From the NCBI GenBank assembly GCA_023055355.1, contig JALJCS010000054.1, positions 2,170,001-2,234,000 of the forward strand: a stretch of 64,000 bases of DNA, read 5' to 3'. This DNA comes from Agelaius tricolor (Eukaryota; Chordata; Aves; Passeriformes; Icteridae). Position numbers and translations under genes: made by a program. Of the stretch, positions 21,415 to 32,312 are shown in pieces. Each line of letters opens with the position of its first letter. Positions within the stretch are counted from its first letter, which is position 1. Under the pieces are notes generated by a model. That model was not told the DNA's origin, ran no database searches, and worked only from the letters and a program-made list of their open reading frames with translations.

Positions 21415-22590
21415 TCGGGCAGGGATCAATCCTGGAGCAGGGATCAATCCTGGAGCAGGGATCAGTCCTGGAGCAGAGATCAATCCTGGAGCTGGGATCA
21501 ATCCTGGAGCAGGGATCACTCCTGGAGCAAGGATCTCCCCTGGAGCAGGGATCAATCCTGGAGCTGGGATCTGCCCTGGAGCAAGGATCTCCCCTGGAGC
21601 AGGGATCACTCCTGGAGCTGGGATCACTCCTGGAGCAGGGACCAATCCTGGAGCAGGGATCGCTCCTGGAGCAGGGATCAATCCTGGAGCAGGGATCACT
21701 CCTGGAGCAGGGATCAATCCTGGAGCAGGGATCCCTCCTGGAGCAGGGATCACTCCTGGAGCAGGGATCAATCCTGGAGCAGGGATCACTCCTGGAGCAG
21801 GGATCAATCCTGGAGCAGGGATCACTCCTGGAGCAGGGATCAATCCTGGAGCAGGGATCACTCCTGGAGCAGGGATCACTCCTGGAGCTGGGATCAATCC
21901 TGGAGCAGGGATCCCTCCTGGAGCAGGGATCAGTCCTGGAGCTGGGATCAATCCTGGAGCTGGGATCACTCCTGGAGCAGGGATCAGTCCTGGAGCAGGG
22001 ACCAATCCTGGAGCAGGGACCAATCCTGGAGCTGGGATCAATCCTGGAGCAGGGATCAGTCCTGGAGCAGGGATCAATCCTGGAACAGGGATCAGTCCTG
22101 GAGCAGGGATTGCTCCTGGAGCTGGGATCAATCCTGGAGCAGGGATCAATCCTGGAGCAGGGATCAGTCCTGGAGCAGGGATCAATCCTGGAACAGGGAT
22201 CAGTCCTGGAGCAGGGATTGCTCCTGGAGCTGGGATCAATCCTGGAGCAGGGATCAATCCTGGAGCAGAGATCAATCCTGGAGCAGGGATCAATCCTGGA
22301 GCAGGGATCCCTCCTGGAGCAGAGATCAATCCTGGAGCAGGGATCAATCCTGGAGCTGGGATCACTCCTGGAGCAGGGATCAATCCTGGAGCTGGGATCA
22401 ATCCTGGAGCAGGGACCAATCCTGGAGCTGGGATCAATCCTGGAGCAGGGATCAATCCTGGAGCTGGGATCAATCCTGGAGCAGGGACCAATCCTGGAGC
22501 AGGGATCAATCCTGGCTCAGGGATCTCCCCTGGCTCAGAGATCTCTCTCCCCTGGCTCAGGGATCTCTCCTGGCTCAGGGATCTCCCCTG
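21415..22590. repeat. 18-bp minisatellite (GGAGCAGGGATCAATCCT)n
   Basis: About 65 units. Position variants are GCAGGG/GCTGGG/GCAGAG and ATCAATCC/ATCACTCC/ATCAGTCC/ATCCCTCC. In one plus frame it reads a collagen-like GINPGAGITPGA. Because the unit is 6 codons without stops, several frames on both strands remain open. There is no signal peptide, propeptide or non-repeat domain, so it is not called as collagen. Confidence 0.97.
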
Positions 22591-22786
22591 GCAGCCTGCA
22601 GGAGCACAGCATCCATCCCCTGTGACTCAGGATGCCCTGCACAGCCTGGCAGCCCTGGCACATAAACCTGCTCCAAGGCACAGGTCCCTGGAACGGGCCT
22701 TGGGAGCGAGAGCCCGGAGCTCACAGGTGATTTATGGTTAACCCTTGCAGGGAAGAGGGGAAATGAGCTGGGAGTGTATCCTGGAT

Positions 22787-22945
22787 GGCCAGGGTGAGGC
22801 AGGGGGGACTGGGGGGAATGGAAATCCTGAAATCCTGAATGGCCAGGGTGAGGCAGGGGGGACTGGGGGGAATGGAAATCCTGAAATCCTGAATGGCCAG
22901 GGTGAGGCAGGGGGGACTGGGGGGAATGGAAATCCTGAAATCCTG
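22787..22945. repeat. 54-bp minisatellite, three copies
   Basis: Starts at 22787, 22841 and 22895. The unit holds GGCCAGGGTGAGGCAGGGGG and a doubled AATCCTGA. Copies are virtually identical. Confidence 0.95.
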
Positions 22946-23244
22946 GTTCTGTCACAAGGACAGAAAGAAACATGAAACCCAAGTGCAGCATTTCAGTCAG
23001 AACTGTTCTGGGGGCATCAAAAGTCTGGTTAAAAACAGGAAACCAGTCCCTGTCTGTTGTGGGGACTGTCCCAAAGCTGTGGATGGGGAGCACTTGGACG
23101 TTCCCTGGGAAGCAGAGCTCCTGCAAGGCCCTGCTCAGGCTGGGACAGTCACTGCTCTGGGAGGAGGAGAGGAATTTGCTGCACTGTCAGAGCCACCACA
23201 CCTGACTCAGCCCTGGGCTGGAAACTGAAACCCAGAGAGGAGAA

Positions 23245-23339
23245 ACGAGCCCAGAGCAGGGTGAGGAGCCCAGAGCAGGGTGAGGAGCCTGAGCAGGGTG
23301 AGGAGCCCAGAGCAGGGTGAAGAGCCTGAGCAGGGTGAG
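23245..23339. repeat. 19-bp minisatellite, left part, interrupted by an LTR
   Basis: About five copies of CAGAGCAGGGTGAGGAGCC-like units. A matching remnant (GGGTGAGGAGCCCTGAG) resumes at 24138 after the LTR, so the array was split by the insertion. Confidence 0.85.
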
Positions 23340-23812
23340 ATGTTGGGATGGATGAAAGTTTGACAATGAAGTCTCACAGATGTGTGTGCTTGGCAGAAAG
23401 ATTTTTAAATGTAGAGTCTGATGGAGGAATAGAAATTAAAGCAAGTTTTGATCTAGAAGAAAAGAATTGCTGAGCCAGCCTTGCTGGATAACCAAGGAGG
23501 CAGAGGGTGTGTGAGTTAGAAGGGGTTTTTATGGCTTAGAGCAAAGGATAAACCCACCCCAAACAAGAAGATGTTTTTACCAAGCAGAAAGAGAGCACAG
23601 GCAAACAAGGCAGCAAATATGGCAAGCAGAAAAAAGGTCTCAGAATTTTCCATTGCAACAAAACTGAAAAACAACTTCTAGCTAAAACTGTAATGTACCA
23701 GCTTTTAGTGATTGGAGAACAGTAACATGAATATGGGAATTACAGGAGTTATGATAGGCTGTAGGTAATAGTTAAGGTATGGATTGGTTCTACTATATTG
23801 AGATGTTCAGCA

Positions 23813-23898
23813 AAGAAAAGTATGGAGTGCACTGTAACCAAGAGAAAAGTATGGAGTGCACTGTAACCTAAAGAAAAGTCTATAATGCACTGTAACCA
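23813..23898. repeat. About 29-bp repeat within the LTR, three copies
   Basis: Three tandem units built on AAAAGTATGGAGTGCACTGTAA, the last diverged to GTCTATAATGCACTGTAAC. Confidence 0.88.
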
Positions 23899-23992
23899 AA
23901 ACCAAAGGGTCTGCAGGGCTGCCTGCAGCTGGAGCTGACAGCTGTAGGCACAGCTCTGTCACCCCGACCCTGGGCTGCTGTGACATCTTGCA

Positions 23993-24097
23993 TACAACAA
24001 ACTGCATTTTGGATACAATAAACTGCATTTTGGATACAACAAACTGCATTTTGGATCCAACAAACTGCATTTTGGATCCAACAAACGGCATTTTGGA
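23993..24097. repeat. 21-bp repeat at the LTR polyadenylation segment, five copies
   Basis: Five copies of (A/C)AAACTGCATTTTGGAT plus ACAAC/CCAAC. The second unit has AATAAACTGC, an intact AATAAA. It looks like local amplification of the R-region signal. Confidence 0.92.
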
Positions 24098-24370
24098 GAG
24101 CCCCTGGAGTCCCACAGCCCTCGTTTAGGCTCTTACGGGGTGAGGAGCCCTGAGCTCTGGCAGAGCTGTGCCCATCCTGCTGCTCGTGCCCATCCTGCTG
24201 CTGCTCCCCAGGGTGCCCCTGCTGCAAATCCTCCCTCCCATAAAACACACTGTGAGGAGAAGGAACATATGGGGAATAAACTCTGATTGCCCAAATGCAG
24301 ATTTACAGCCTGCTCAGAGCCAGGCCAGCCCCTGCTGCTCAGCACTCTGCATTGTCCCGTGGGGCTGGGC

Positions 24371-24605
24371 TGCTGGGGCTCTGCAGGGCTGGGGAGGGAC
24401 CAAACCTCCCCTTCTTCATCCTCCTCATCCTCATCCAGGGGCTGCTGGGGCTCTGCAGGGCTGGGGAAGGACCACACCTCCTCTTCTTCATCCTCCTCCT
24501 CCTCATCCTGGGGTTGCTGGGGCTCTGCAGGGATAGGGAGGGACCAAACCTCCTCTTCCTCATCCTCCTCATCCTCACCCTGGGGCTGCTGGGGCCCGTG
24601 CTCCA
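24371..24605. repeat. 72-bp minisatellite, about three copies
   Basis: TGCTGGGGCTCTGCAGGG recurs at 24371, 24443 and 24515, and a partial unit at 24587. Each unit ends in a TCCTCCTCATCC-rich tail of slightly different content. Confidence 0.93.
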
Positions 24606-25400
24606 GGGCTGTGGATGGGGTTTGTCACTGGAACATCCCCCAGTGCTCCCTGGAGGGCTCCTTTCCTGGGGCTGGCTCCATGGACATGCCCAAACAGGCT
24701 CATTTTTGGAGAGGATCTTTCTGGGTTACCCCAGCCAGGGCAGGTCTGAGCTCCAGGTTTGCCATGACCCCTCCTAAATCCAGGATTTCCAGAATTGCCC
24801 CAGAACTCCTGAACCTGAGCCAGGACTCCTGGTTTCATGGGAAAGACAGATTTCCATCCCAGCACGGCCCTTTCCTGAGCAAGGGTCCTGTTCCCAGCTA
24901 ACTCTGCTCCTCCCAGCTCTGTCTGGGCCCTTGCTCCTTCCAGCCTTCAAAGCTGGCAGGTCAGACGTGACAGGAACATCACTGCTTAGGAACATCAGCC
25001 TGGCATGAGCCCAGGATGCAAAGGAAAATAACCTGGGAAGCATTTCAGAGTGCCCAGGACTGATCCTATAATTTACAGTATCTCCCACTCTTTTCATCTT
25101 TTCCTTGTGCCTATTCTGATACAGATCCCTCAAGGAAAAATGGAATAAAACACACACACGTTCCAGGGCCTGTTGCATCACCAGTGCTTATCTTGCTCAA
25201 TTGACCGGAAAATTCAAAATTCACATCCAATTTCACCACTGAAGGGGAAAAACCCATCCCTGTCAAGGGCCTAATACTGGTTAATATTAGTTTGAAAATT
25301 GGGTTGGTAAACAAATCAGCAGTGGATCTGCAAAGGGGCAGGGGGCACTTCCTGCAGGGCAACCACAGATCTGTGTTCCTGCTCAGCTCCTGGGGGGATG
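24606..25400. other. Unique island
   Basis: Contains an AT-richer core at 25010-25330 (for example GGTTAATATTAGTTTGAAAA). No gene or known transposon is recognised. It is a candidate for conserved noncoding sequence. Confidence 0.45.
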
Positions 25401-25419
25401 CTCAGCTTCTTTCACCCCA

Positions 25420-25520
25420 CCCTTGGCTTTTACAGCACCCTTGGATCATATCCCACCCCAGCTTTTACCCCACCCTTGGATCTTATCCCACCCTTGGATC
25501 TTATCCCACCCCAGCTCCAG
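25420..25520. repeat. CACCCTTGGATCTTATCC short repeat
   Basis: Four irregular copies of CCCACCCTTGGATCTTATC with interspersed CCCAGCTTTTACC. Confidence 0.8.
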
Positions 25521-26205
25521 GAGTGGACAGTGGTTCCTCCCCCCCTCCTGGCTCCTTGTCCTCCCCCAGGGCACTGTGATCCAGCACAAAACCTTTCAGT
25601 TGCCCTGGGTTGGCCGTTTTGGGGTGAGGACAATGACCCTGGGGCCTGTGGAGTGCCAGAGCTGGCTGGAAGCCCCTGGACACCACCTGGGTCAGGGGGT
25701 ACCAGGGCACAGGCACCCAGGCAGGGATGTGCTGATGGGGGAGGCCTGAGCTGCCCTTCCCGGGGCTGTCTCTGTGTGCCCCCTGTCCCAATGCCACCAA
25801 GCTCACCCCCAGGCCCTGCTGGGTCCTGGCAGGGAATGGTTGCTCTCAGTCACTGAGGTCCTTTCCACCCCGAGCCATTCTGATTTGAAGTGATCGTTTT
25901 GTTTTCTTTCATGTGCAAGCACTGCAGGGGAGAGGCAGCTGCAGAGCCCCTCCAGCAGAGGTGCCCATCCCACCCAGGCACAGGGCTCCTTTCCTGCTGG
26001 GCTCTGCTGGAAGGGGTCACAGTATTCCAAGGAATGTGGGGAGTTCTGCTCCCAGGCTCACTGGGCTCCTGCCCAGCTCCAGGGAGTGTTTGTCAAGGCC
26101 TTGGCTCATTGCCTGACAGGCAGATGTGGGGATTTGGGGGGATTTGTGGGGATTTGGGATGTGCAGGGGGGTCTGACCTGCAGGGTCCCTGCATGGAGAG
26201 GGTTC
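25521..26205. other. Unique sequence
   Basis: GC-rich, non-repetitive apart from a GGGGATTTG triplication at 26125-26160. No gene is seen. Confidence 0.4.
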
Positions 26206-26478
26206 CAGGGGGGATTGGCACAGGAAATCTGGAGAAGGACTTTGGACAGGGCCTGGAGAGACAGGAGTGGCTCCCACTGCAGGCATGGATGGGATTTTGG
26301 GCAGGAATTCCTGGCTGGCAGGGTGTGAGGCCCTGGCACAGGAGCCCAGAGCAGCTGTGGCTGCCCCTGGATCCCTGGCAGTGCCCAAGGCCAGGCTGGA
26401 CCCTGGGGCTGGAGCACCTGGACAGTGGGAGGTGTCCCTGCCATGGATGGGGTGGGATTTTATTGTCTTTAGGGCTCC
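26206..26478 (+). mobile_element. CR1: CR1 LINE 3' fragment
   Basis: 'CAGAGCAGCTGTGGCTGCCC', 'CTGGATCCCTGGCAGTGCCC', 'AAGGCCAGGCTGGACCC' and 'GGTGTCCCTGCCATGGATGG' are in sense order, with a damaged 3' tail. Confidence 0.87.
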
Positions 26479-27058
26479 AAAGCGTCCACATGGAAGCTGT
26501 GCCCCCCTGTGGGTGATGTGCAGCCCCTGCCCTGTCCTGGTCACCTGGAGCCCCCCCCTCCCACAGAAATGCTCCTGGTCAGGGGCTGGGGCAGAGCCTC
26601 CCCCCCACCATCTGTCAGAGCCGACACTGGAGTGAGGAAAGGGAAATTCCACGGGGGGTCTGTGCTGTGTGGCACCCCCAGCCCACACTTTAATTCCCAG
26701 CAAGGGGGGAGACAGCCAAGGACAAGGTGTGACCACCAGCAGGGACCTTTTCCCATCGAGGAGCAGCTGTGAGCAGCAGCTGTGGTGACAAAAGGCTGTT
26801 GGAGTCCATAACTGTTCCCATCTAAATGCAAATGCTGCCTCAGCCCTGGGCTGGCAGGGCCTGCTGTGTGCCCTGGCTCAGGCTGGCACATCCTGCTGGA
26901 TCCTGCTCCTTCCACAGCCTGGGGACACCCAGAGTGGGAACATGGGGCATGACAAAGGCTCATGACAAAGGCTCATGACAAAGGACATCACCCTGGCCTG
27001 ACTCTGCACGGGTGTGCTGCCCTGCCAAATTCACTGCAGCTCCTTCCCTGCCCTGCTG
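26479..27058. other. Unique sequence
   Basis: Non-repetitive except a three-copy CATGACAAAGGCT repeat at 26948-26985. No gene is seen. Confidence 0.4.
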
Positions 27059-27460
27059 CTCCTCTGTCCCTGCTGTCCCTGCTGTCCCTGCTGTCCCTGC
27101 TGTCCCTGTCCCTGCTGTCCCTGCTGTCCCTGTTGTCTGGGGGCTGTCCCTGTCCCCTCGAGCTGGCTATGTGTGCCCCCAGCTCCCTGCTGTCCCTGTC
27201 CCTGCTGTGCTTGTCCCTGTCCCTGTCTCTGTCCCCAGGGCTGTCTCTGTGTCCCTGTCCCTGTCCCTGTCCCCAGGGCTGTCTCTGTGTCCCAGCTCCC
27301 TGTCCCTGTCTCCTCAGGCTGTCCCTGCTGTCCTGTCCCTGTCTCTGTCCCCAGGGCTGTCTCTCTGTGTCCCCAGCTCCCTGTCCCTGTCCCTGTCTCT
27401 GTCCCCAGGGCTGTCTCTCTGTGTCCCCAGCTCCCTGTCCCTGTCCAGTCCATCACTGCA
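27059..27460. repeat. CTGTCCCTG-based composite minisatellite
   Basis: Nine-base CTGTCCCTG units at the left give way to longer units containing CAGGGCTGTCTCTGTGTCCC and CAGCTCCCTGTCCCTGTC. Confidence 0.9.
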
Positions 27461-27823
27461 GGCTCAGCCCTTTGCTCCCAGCCGTGGTTCCTGCTCTGCT
27501 CCCCCAGGTTTGTCCCACAGGAGCCTGGGGCTCCCTCCTCGTGTTGCAGGGCTGCCACCAGCCCTGGCTGCTGCTGTCATTGCCCTGCCAGGGTGTGCAG
27601 TGCCCAGTGCCCAGCTCCGAGCTGCAGGCCCAGTGTCCTGGGACAAGAGCAGGGGCAGGGCTGGCCTGAGCCTGGGGCAGCTGCTGTGCCCATCCCTGCT
27701 GGGGTTTGTTTAACTCCTGTCTTGTGTTTGAGCTGGGATGCAAATCCTTGCCCAGCTCTCGGGTTTTGGTTGTGGATTGCTGCCCCCAGATGTGCAGGGT
27801 GTCTCTGCTCCGGCCCCTGTGGC
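27461..27823. other. Unique spacer
   Basis: GC-rich sequence with no recognised feature. Confidence 0.35.
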
Positions 27824-28245
27824 TGCAGAACGAGTCTGGACTCTTCACTTTTCGCTCTTGAGGTTGTTTATTAATTCTGATCTATAAAATTTTCTTTCTG
27901 CCCAGCCCAGATCTGCTCAGCAGGGCAGCCACAGGCACTGTGACCGCCCCCGGGGCGGTGCTGTCCTTTTATACTACAAACTACATAGAACATATTGACA
28001 CTGAATTCCCAATACCCATCACCTGTGTTAGACAGTGCACTGCTACTCTAAACCAATCCCAAAGTGCCAACACCACTGCAGAAAATGGAGAACAAGAAGA
28101 AGAGGAAAGGCTGGACATGCCCAAGTTCCTCCATCTTGTCCCCATAACCCCCATACCAAAAATCCTAAAATCTACATTTTCACCCTGTGATCATTTTGTT
28201 ATTACACCATTCAAACCTGTGTGACTTTCATGTCCTCATACAGAG
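27824..28245 (-). mobile_element. Partial or solo ERV LTR, distinct family
   Basis: Left edge TGCAGAACGAG (CTCGTTCTGCA in LTR sense). Inside are 'TTGAGGTTGTTTATTAATTC' (AATAAA on the minus strand), 'TATAAAATTTTCTTTCTGCC', 'TCCTTTTATACTACAAACTA' and 'CTCTAAACCAATCCCAAAGT'. I recognise this as a common passerine LTR type. The right boundary is uncertain and could extend to about 28600. Confidence 0.65.
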
Positions 28246-28859
28246 CTGGTCACTTGCTCCAGGGGTCACAATCAAACCCCCAGGTGCTCTGGGCTGTGCC
28301 AGGGTCTCTGAGCCCCCCAGTGGGGTCCTGGCAGCTCTGGGCACCCGGAGGGATGTGCTCAGTTCTGACACCCTGCCCTGATCCCAGGCCCCAACCAGCT
28401 CAGCTCTCAGCCATTCCTGTCCATGGGCAGGGTCTGGGGAGGGAGCTGGGATTGTTCTCCTGCACACACAAAGATAACACTGCTGGATGTCTGGCTTGGC
28501 AAACACTCGGTACCTCAGCAGGAAAATTCCCTCAGCAGCCAGAGGCAGGATGCTCCAGCAGCCCATTGCTAATTCACCAGCACGGATTCACCTCCGTGGG
28601 GTAATCAGCAGCCTCCAGAAAGAAGTTTGTGAGACACTGGGTCCCAGGGATTATATTTATCTTCTGAGCACATGCACACACAGGCACAAGTTGGTGTTTA
28701 ACCAACTCTGTCAGCCCTGCTGGGCCTGGGTGAAATGGGAAGGGTTCTGCTGGCACAGAGCTGTGCCCACCATGGTGGGCTGGGGGACCTGGAGGGGCCT
28801 GCTGGGGTCACCAGAGGGCAGAGCTGGCAGCTGGGCTGTGACAGAGAGGGACACCGGGC
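28246..28859. other. Unique or LTR-derived sequence
   Basis: May include the remaining U3 portion of the preceding LTR. No gene is recognised. Confidence 0.35.
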
Positions 28860-29243
28860 TGTGACCGTGCTCACAGGGTCCCAAGATGAGGGCAGAGACG
28901 AGGATCTGACTCCATGTTTCAGAAGGCTGATTTATTATTTTATGATATATATTATATTAAAACTATACTAAAAGAATAGAAGAAAAGGTTTCATCAGAAG
29001 GCTGGCTAAGAATAGAAAAAGAAGGAATGAATAACAAAGGCTTCTGTCTTGGACAGAGAGTCTGAGCCAGCTGACTGTGATTGGCCATTAATTAGAAACA
29101 TCCAACATGGGCCAATCCCAGATGCACCTGTTGCATTCCACAGCAGCAGATAACCATTGGTTACATTTTGTTCCTGAGGCCTCTCAGCTTCTCAGGAGGA
29201 AGAATCCCATGGAAAGGATTTTCCATAGAAGATGTCTGTGACA
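28860..29243 (-). mobile_element. Solo ERV LTR, 385-bp family, with near-perfect target duplication
   Basis: Same landmarks as 10027-10412, bounded by TGTGACCG and GATGTCTGTGACA. Flanks are CCGGGC (28854-28859) and CCGGGG (29244-29249), five of six bases matching. No internal ERV sequence. Confidence 0.87.
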
Positions 29244-30142
29244 CCGGGGCACTGCTCCCACCATTCTCCTGCCTCCCTTCCTTCCCTTCTGATCCCCAGC
29301 AGCCCCTTTGGCCTGCCTTGGGCACAGGACAGGGAGGGGATGTCACCCAGAGGGTCCTGGCCCATGGGCTCCTGCAGCCCAGCTCCTCCTGAGGGAATGG
29401 GGAGCTCAGCAGCAGCCCCAGAGCCCACAGGAACCCCAGTGTGGTTTGGGCTGCAAGGGACCCCACAGATCCCCCACTCCCAGCCCTCTGGCAGGGATGG
29501 AATCCTCCTTGGCCTCTGGGAGCCGAGTTTAACTCAGCCAGAGTGTGTCAAGGGACTGGGGGCTCTCCCAGCCACCACCCCCAGGAGCTGGGATCCCGCA
29601 GACACCAGAGCCCAGCTGTGCTGCTCAGCCCAGCCTGCCCAGCCCTGGCCTCGTGGGCAGGCTGTGAGAGCCTCCAGAAGGTGGGCAGGGACACAGGAGC
29701 CTGCAGGGAACCAAAACAAACACTGGAGAAGAGGAGAACCTCAGGGACACACAGTGGGGACAGTCTGAGCTGATGGAGTGGGTGTCACTCATGCTCCAGG
29801 GTCACAGCCACCGACAGAGCTGGCCAGAGGCTGGGCCACTGTCACCTGGGATTGTCCCTGCCATGCTGGGTGGTGCTGGGGACACGGGGAGCACGAGGAG
29901 GGGATGCCTGTGCTGCTGGGAAACGGCCATGCAAGGTACAGTGTGAAACCAGGGAATGTCCTGGGGATCCAGCAGCCCTGACCTGGGGAGCTGTGGGGAA
30001 ATCACAGCTCGGAGAACTGGGACACCTGGGACACCCCCACCAGCCCTGGAGGTGCCACAGGATGGAGAAGGTCAGCTCCTAGAGAAATCACAGCTTGGAG
30101 AACACTGGTGTTTGGAGAACACCAGCCCTGGAGGGGTCACAG
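29244..30142. other. Unique sequence
   Basis: About 0.9 kb of GC-rich non-repetitive DNA. Degenerate GGAGAACACCAGC-like units from 30010 foreshadow the next array. No gene is seen. Confidence 0.4.
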
Positions 30143-30425
30143 ATGGAGAACACCAGCCCCTGGAGATTCCATAGTTTGATGGACACCAGCCCCTGGAGAT
30201 TCCATAGTTTGATGGACACCAGCCCCTGGAGATTCCATAGTTTGATGGACACCAGCCCCTGGAGATTCCATAGTTTGATGGACACCAGCCCCTGGAGATT
30301 CCATAGTTTGATGGACACCAGCCCCTGGAGATTCCATAGTCTGATGGACACCAGCCCCTGGAGATTCCATAGTTTGATGGATACCAGCCCTGGAGATTCC
30401 ATAGTCTGATGAACACCAGCCCCTG
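30143..30425. repeat. 33-bp minisatellite, about 8.5 copies
   Basis: The unit contains GATGGACACCAGCCCCTGG then AGATTCCATAGTTT. Copies are nearly identical, differing at AGTTTG/AGTCTG and GGACACC/GGATACC/GAACACC. The 11-codon period keeps frames open on both strands. Confidence 0.96.
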
Positions 30426-30584
30426 GTCTCTCTGTCTGTCACTATTCCCTATTTTTCCAAGTCTGTCACCATTCCCAGCTATTTGTTCACAAGTCCCAGT
30501 GGAGCCCAGGCCCTCTGCAGCACAGCCAGGGGTGGACAATTCCCATTTTGGGTGGGATTTTTCCTGCCCTGCTCATTCTGACCC

Positions 30585-30745
30585 CCCAGGCCCTGGCACA
30601 GGTGCCCAGAGCAGCTGTGGGTGCCCCTGGATCCCTGGCAGTGCCCAAGGCCAGGCTGTCTCCTGTCCCAGTGGAAGGTGTCCCTGCCCATGGGGATTGT
30701 CAAGGTCCCTTCAAAGCCAAACCATGCCATGATTCTCTGGAAAGA
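30585..30745 (+). mobile_element. CR1: CR1 LINE 3' fragment
   Basis: 'CCAGAGCAGCTGTGGGTGCC', 'CTGGATCCCTGGCAGTGCCC', 'GGTGTCCCTGCCCATGGGGA' and 'CCATGCCATGATTCTCTGG' are in sense order. Confidence 0.86.
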
Positions 30746-31364
30746 TTCCCTGGATTTACTGGATTTACTGACACCAGGCCAAGAGAAGGGAGACAGCTCC
30801 TGGAACACCAGATCCAAATATGCCCTTGCCCAAGTGCAAACTTGGTAGCCCTGCTCTAAATGTAACTCGTTGACATTTTTTAATGCAAAAAGGCACACAG
30901 ATCCTCTTTACAGGCAGCACCAGCACACAGAAAAATATCATAAAAAAGCAACATTAAAAATAAACAAAAAGACAAAGCAAAACATAACTGTGCAAATAAA
31001 TAACCCTTTGCAATTTGGATATTTTATGGTGAGGGAAACACTGTGAATATCTAATCCAAGCAGTTCTATTGCCAAGGAAATGTCACATAAAACCAGAAGA
31101 ATCATAGCATAGATCAGGGAGATAAAAAAGGACAACACAATCTAATCAGATGTGACAGATGCAGCCCAATTCCACATAACAGCCAGAGCCAGCGGGGATT
31201 TGTTGGGATGTGCCCCTTGCTCCTTCCCAACCTTCTCCTCTCCTTCCAATACTCAATCCTGCCTTCATCTGAAGGGAAAATAAATCTCATTTAAAAGCTC
31301 TCCAGAGGTGTCTGAACTGCCCAGGAGAAGAGCACTGAGAGCTGGGGGCGCTGGGAATGGCCTG
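30746..31364. other. AT-rich unique island
   Basis: Strongly AT-rich at 30850-31160, unlike its surroundings. AATAAA and AATAAATAA motifs occur at 30958-31005. A minus-strand 66-codon hydrophobic frame (30938-31138) has no family I recognise. It could be a 3' UTR, an old transposon or conserved noncoding DNA. Confidence 0.4.
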
Positions 31365-31440
31365 AAAATCACAAATCCCAGAGAGGTTTGGGCTGGAAGG
31401 GACCTTGGAGATCGTCCCCTCCCACCCTGCCCTGGGCAGG
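31365..31440 (-). mobile_element. CR1: CR1 LINE 3' tip, interrupted by the 15-mer array
   Basis: 'GAGAGGTTTGGGCTGGAAGG', 'GACCTTGGAGATCGTCCCC' and 'CTGCCCTGGGCAGGGACACC' match the antisense CR1 3' end. The sequence enters the 15-bp array at GGGCAGGGACACCT. Confidence 0.8.
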
Positions 31441-32312
31441 GACACCTGGGCATGGACACCTGGGCATGGACACCTGGGCATGGACACCTGGGCAGAGACA
31501 CCTGGGCAGGAACACCTGGGAACAGACACCTGGGCACAGACACCTGGGCACAGACACCTGGGCATGGACACCTGGGCACAGACACCTGGGCACAGACACC
31601 TGGGCATGGACACCTGGGCACGGACACCTGGGCATGGACACCTGGGCATGGACACCTGGGCAGGGACACCTGGGCATGGACACCTGGGCATGGAAACCTG
31701 GGCATGGACACCTGGGCAGGGACACCTGGGCACGGACACCTGGGCATGGACACCTGGGCATGGACACCTGGGCACGGACACCTGGGCATGGAAACCAGGG
31801 CAGGGACACCTGGGCAGGGACACCTGGGCACAGACACCTGGGCATGGACACCTGGGCACGGACACCTGGGCAGGGACACCTGGGCATGGAAACCAGGGCA
31901 TGGACACCTGGGCAGGGACACCTGGGCATGGAAACCAGGGCAGGGACACCTGGGCACAGACACCTGGGCATGGACACCTGGGAATGGACACCTGGGAATG
32001 GACACCTGGGCATGGACACCTGGGCACAGACACCTGGGCATGGACACCTGGGCATGGAAACCTGGGCACGGACACCTGGACAGGGACACCTGGGCACAGA
32101 CACCTGGGCATGGACACCTGGGCACAGACACCTGAACAGGGACACCTGGGCATGGACACCTGGGCATGGACACCTGGGCACGGACACCTGGACAGGGACA
32201 CCTGGGCACGGACACCTGGGCACGGACACCTGGACAGGGACACCTGGGCACGGACACCTGGGCACAGACACCTGGGCAGGGACACCTGGGCAGGGACACC
32301 TGGACTCTGCTT
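31433..32312. repeat. 15-bp minisatellite (GGGCATGGACACCTG)n seeded in CR1
   Basis: About 58 units with variants GGGCAGGGACACCTG, GGGCACAGACACCTG, GGGCACGGACACCTG, GGAATGGACACCTG and GGAAACCAGG. The first unit is the CR1 GGGCAGGGACACCT motif itself. The 5-codon period leaves five long open frames on both strands, none with a non-repeat domain. Confidence 0.97.

Larger units (their letters stand above)
23340..24137 (+). mobile_element. Solo ERV LTR with target-site duplication
   Basis: About 798 bp from (A)TGTTGGGATGG to GGCTCTTAC(G), flanked by GGTGAG at 23334-23339 and again at 24139-24144. A six-base duplication fits ERVK-like (class II) integration. The LTR shares 'GAAATTAAAGCAAGTTTTGA' and a similar layout with the LTRs at 35850 and 58097. 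The 3' third contains repeated AATAAACTGCATTTTGGA, a likely polyadenylation segment. No coding sequence. Confidence 0.8.

Noticed and set aside
21293..22741. Collagen-like Gly-X-Y gene
   Set aside because: No signal peptide, propeptide, intron structure or non-repeat domain. Long frames are also open in other phases.
30938..31138. 66-codon hydrophobic minus-strand frame as a small membrane protein
   Set aside because: AT-rich sequence readily yields Ile/Leu/Phe frames. No start context or homologous family is recognised.
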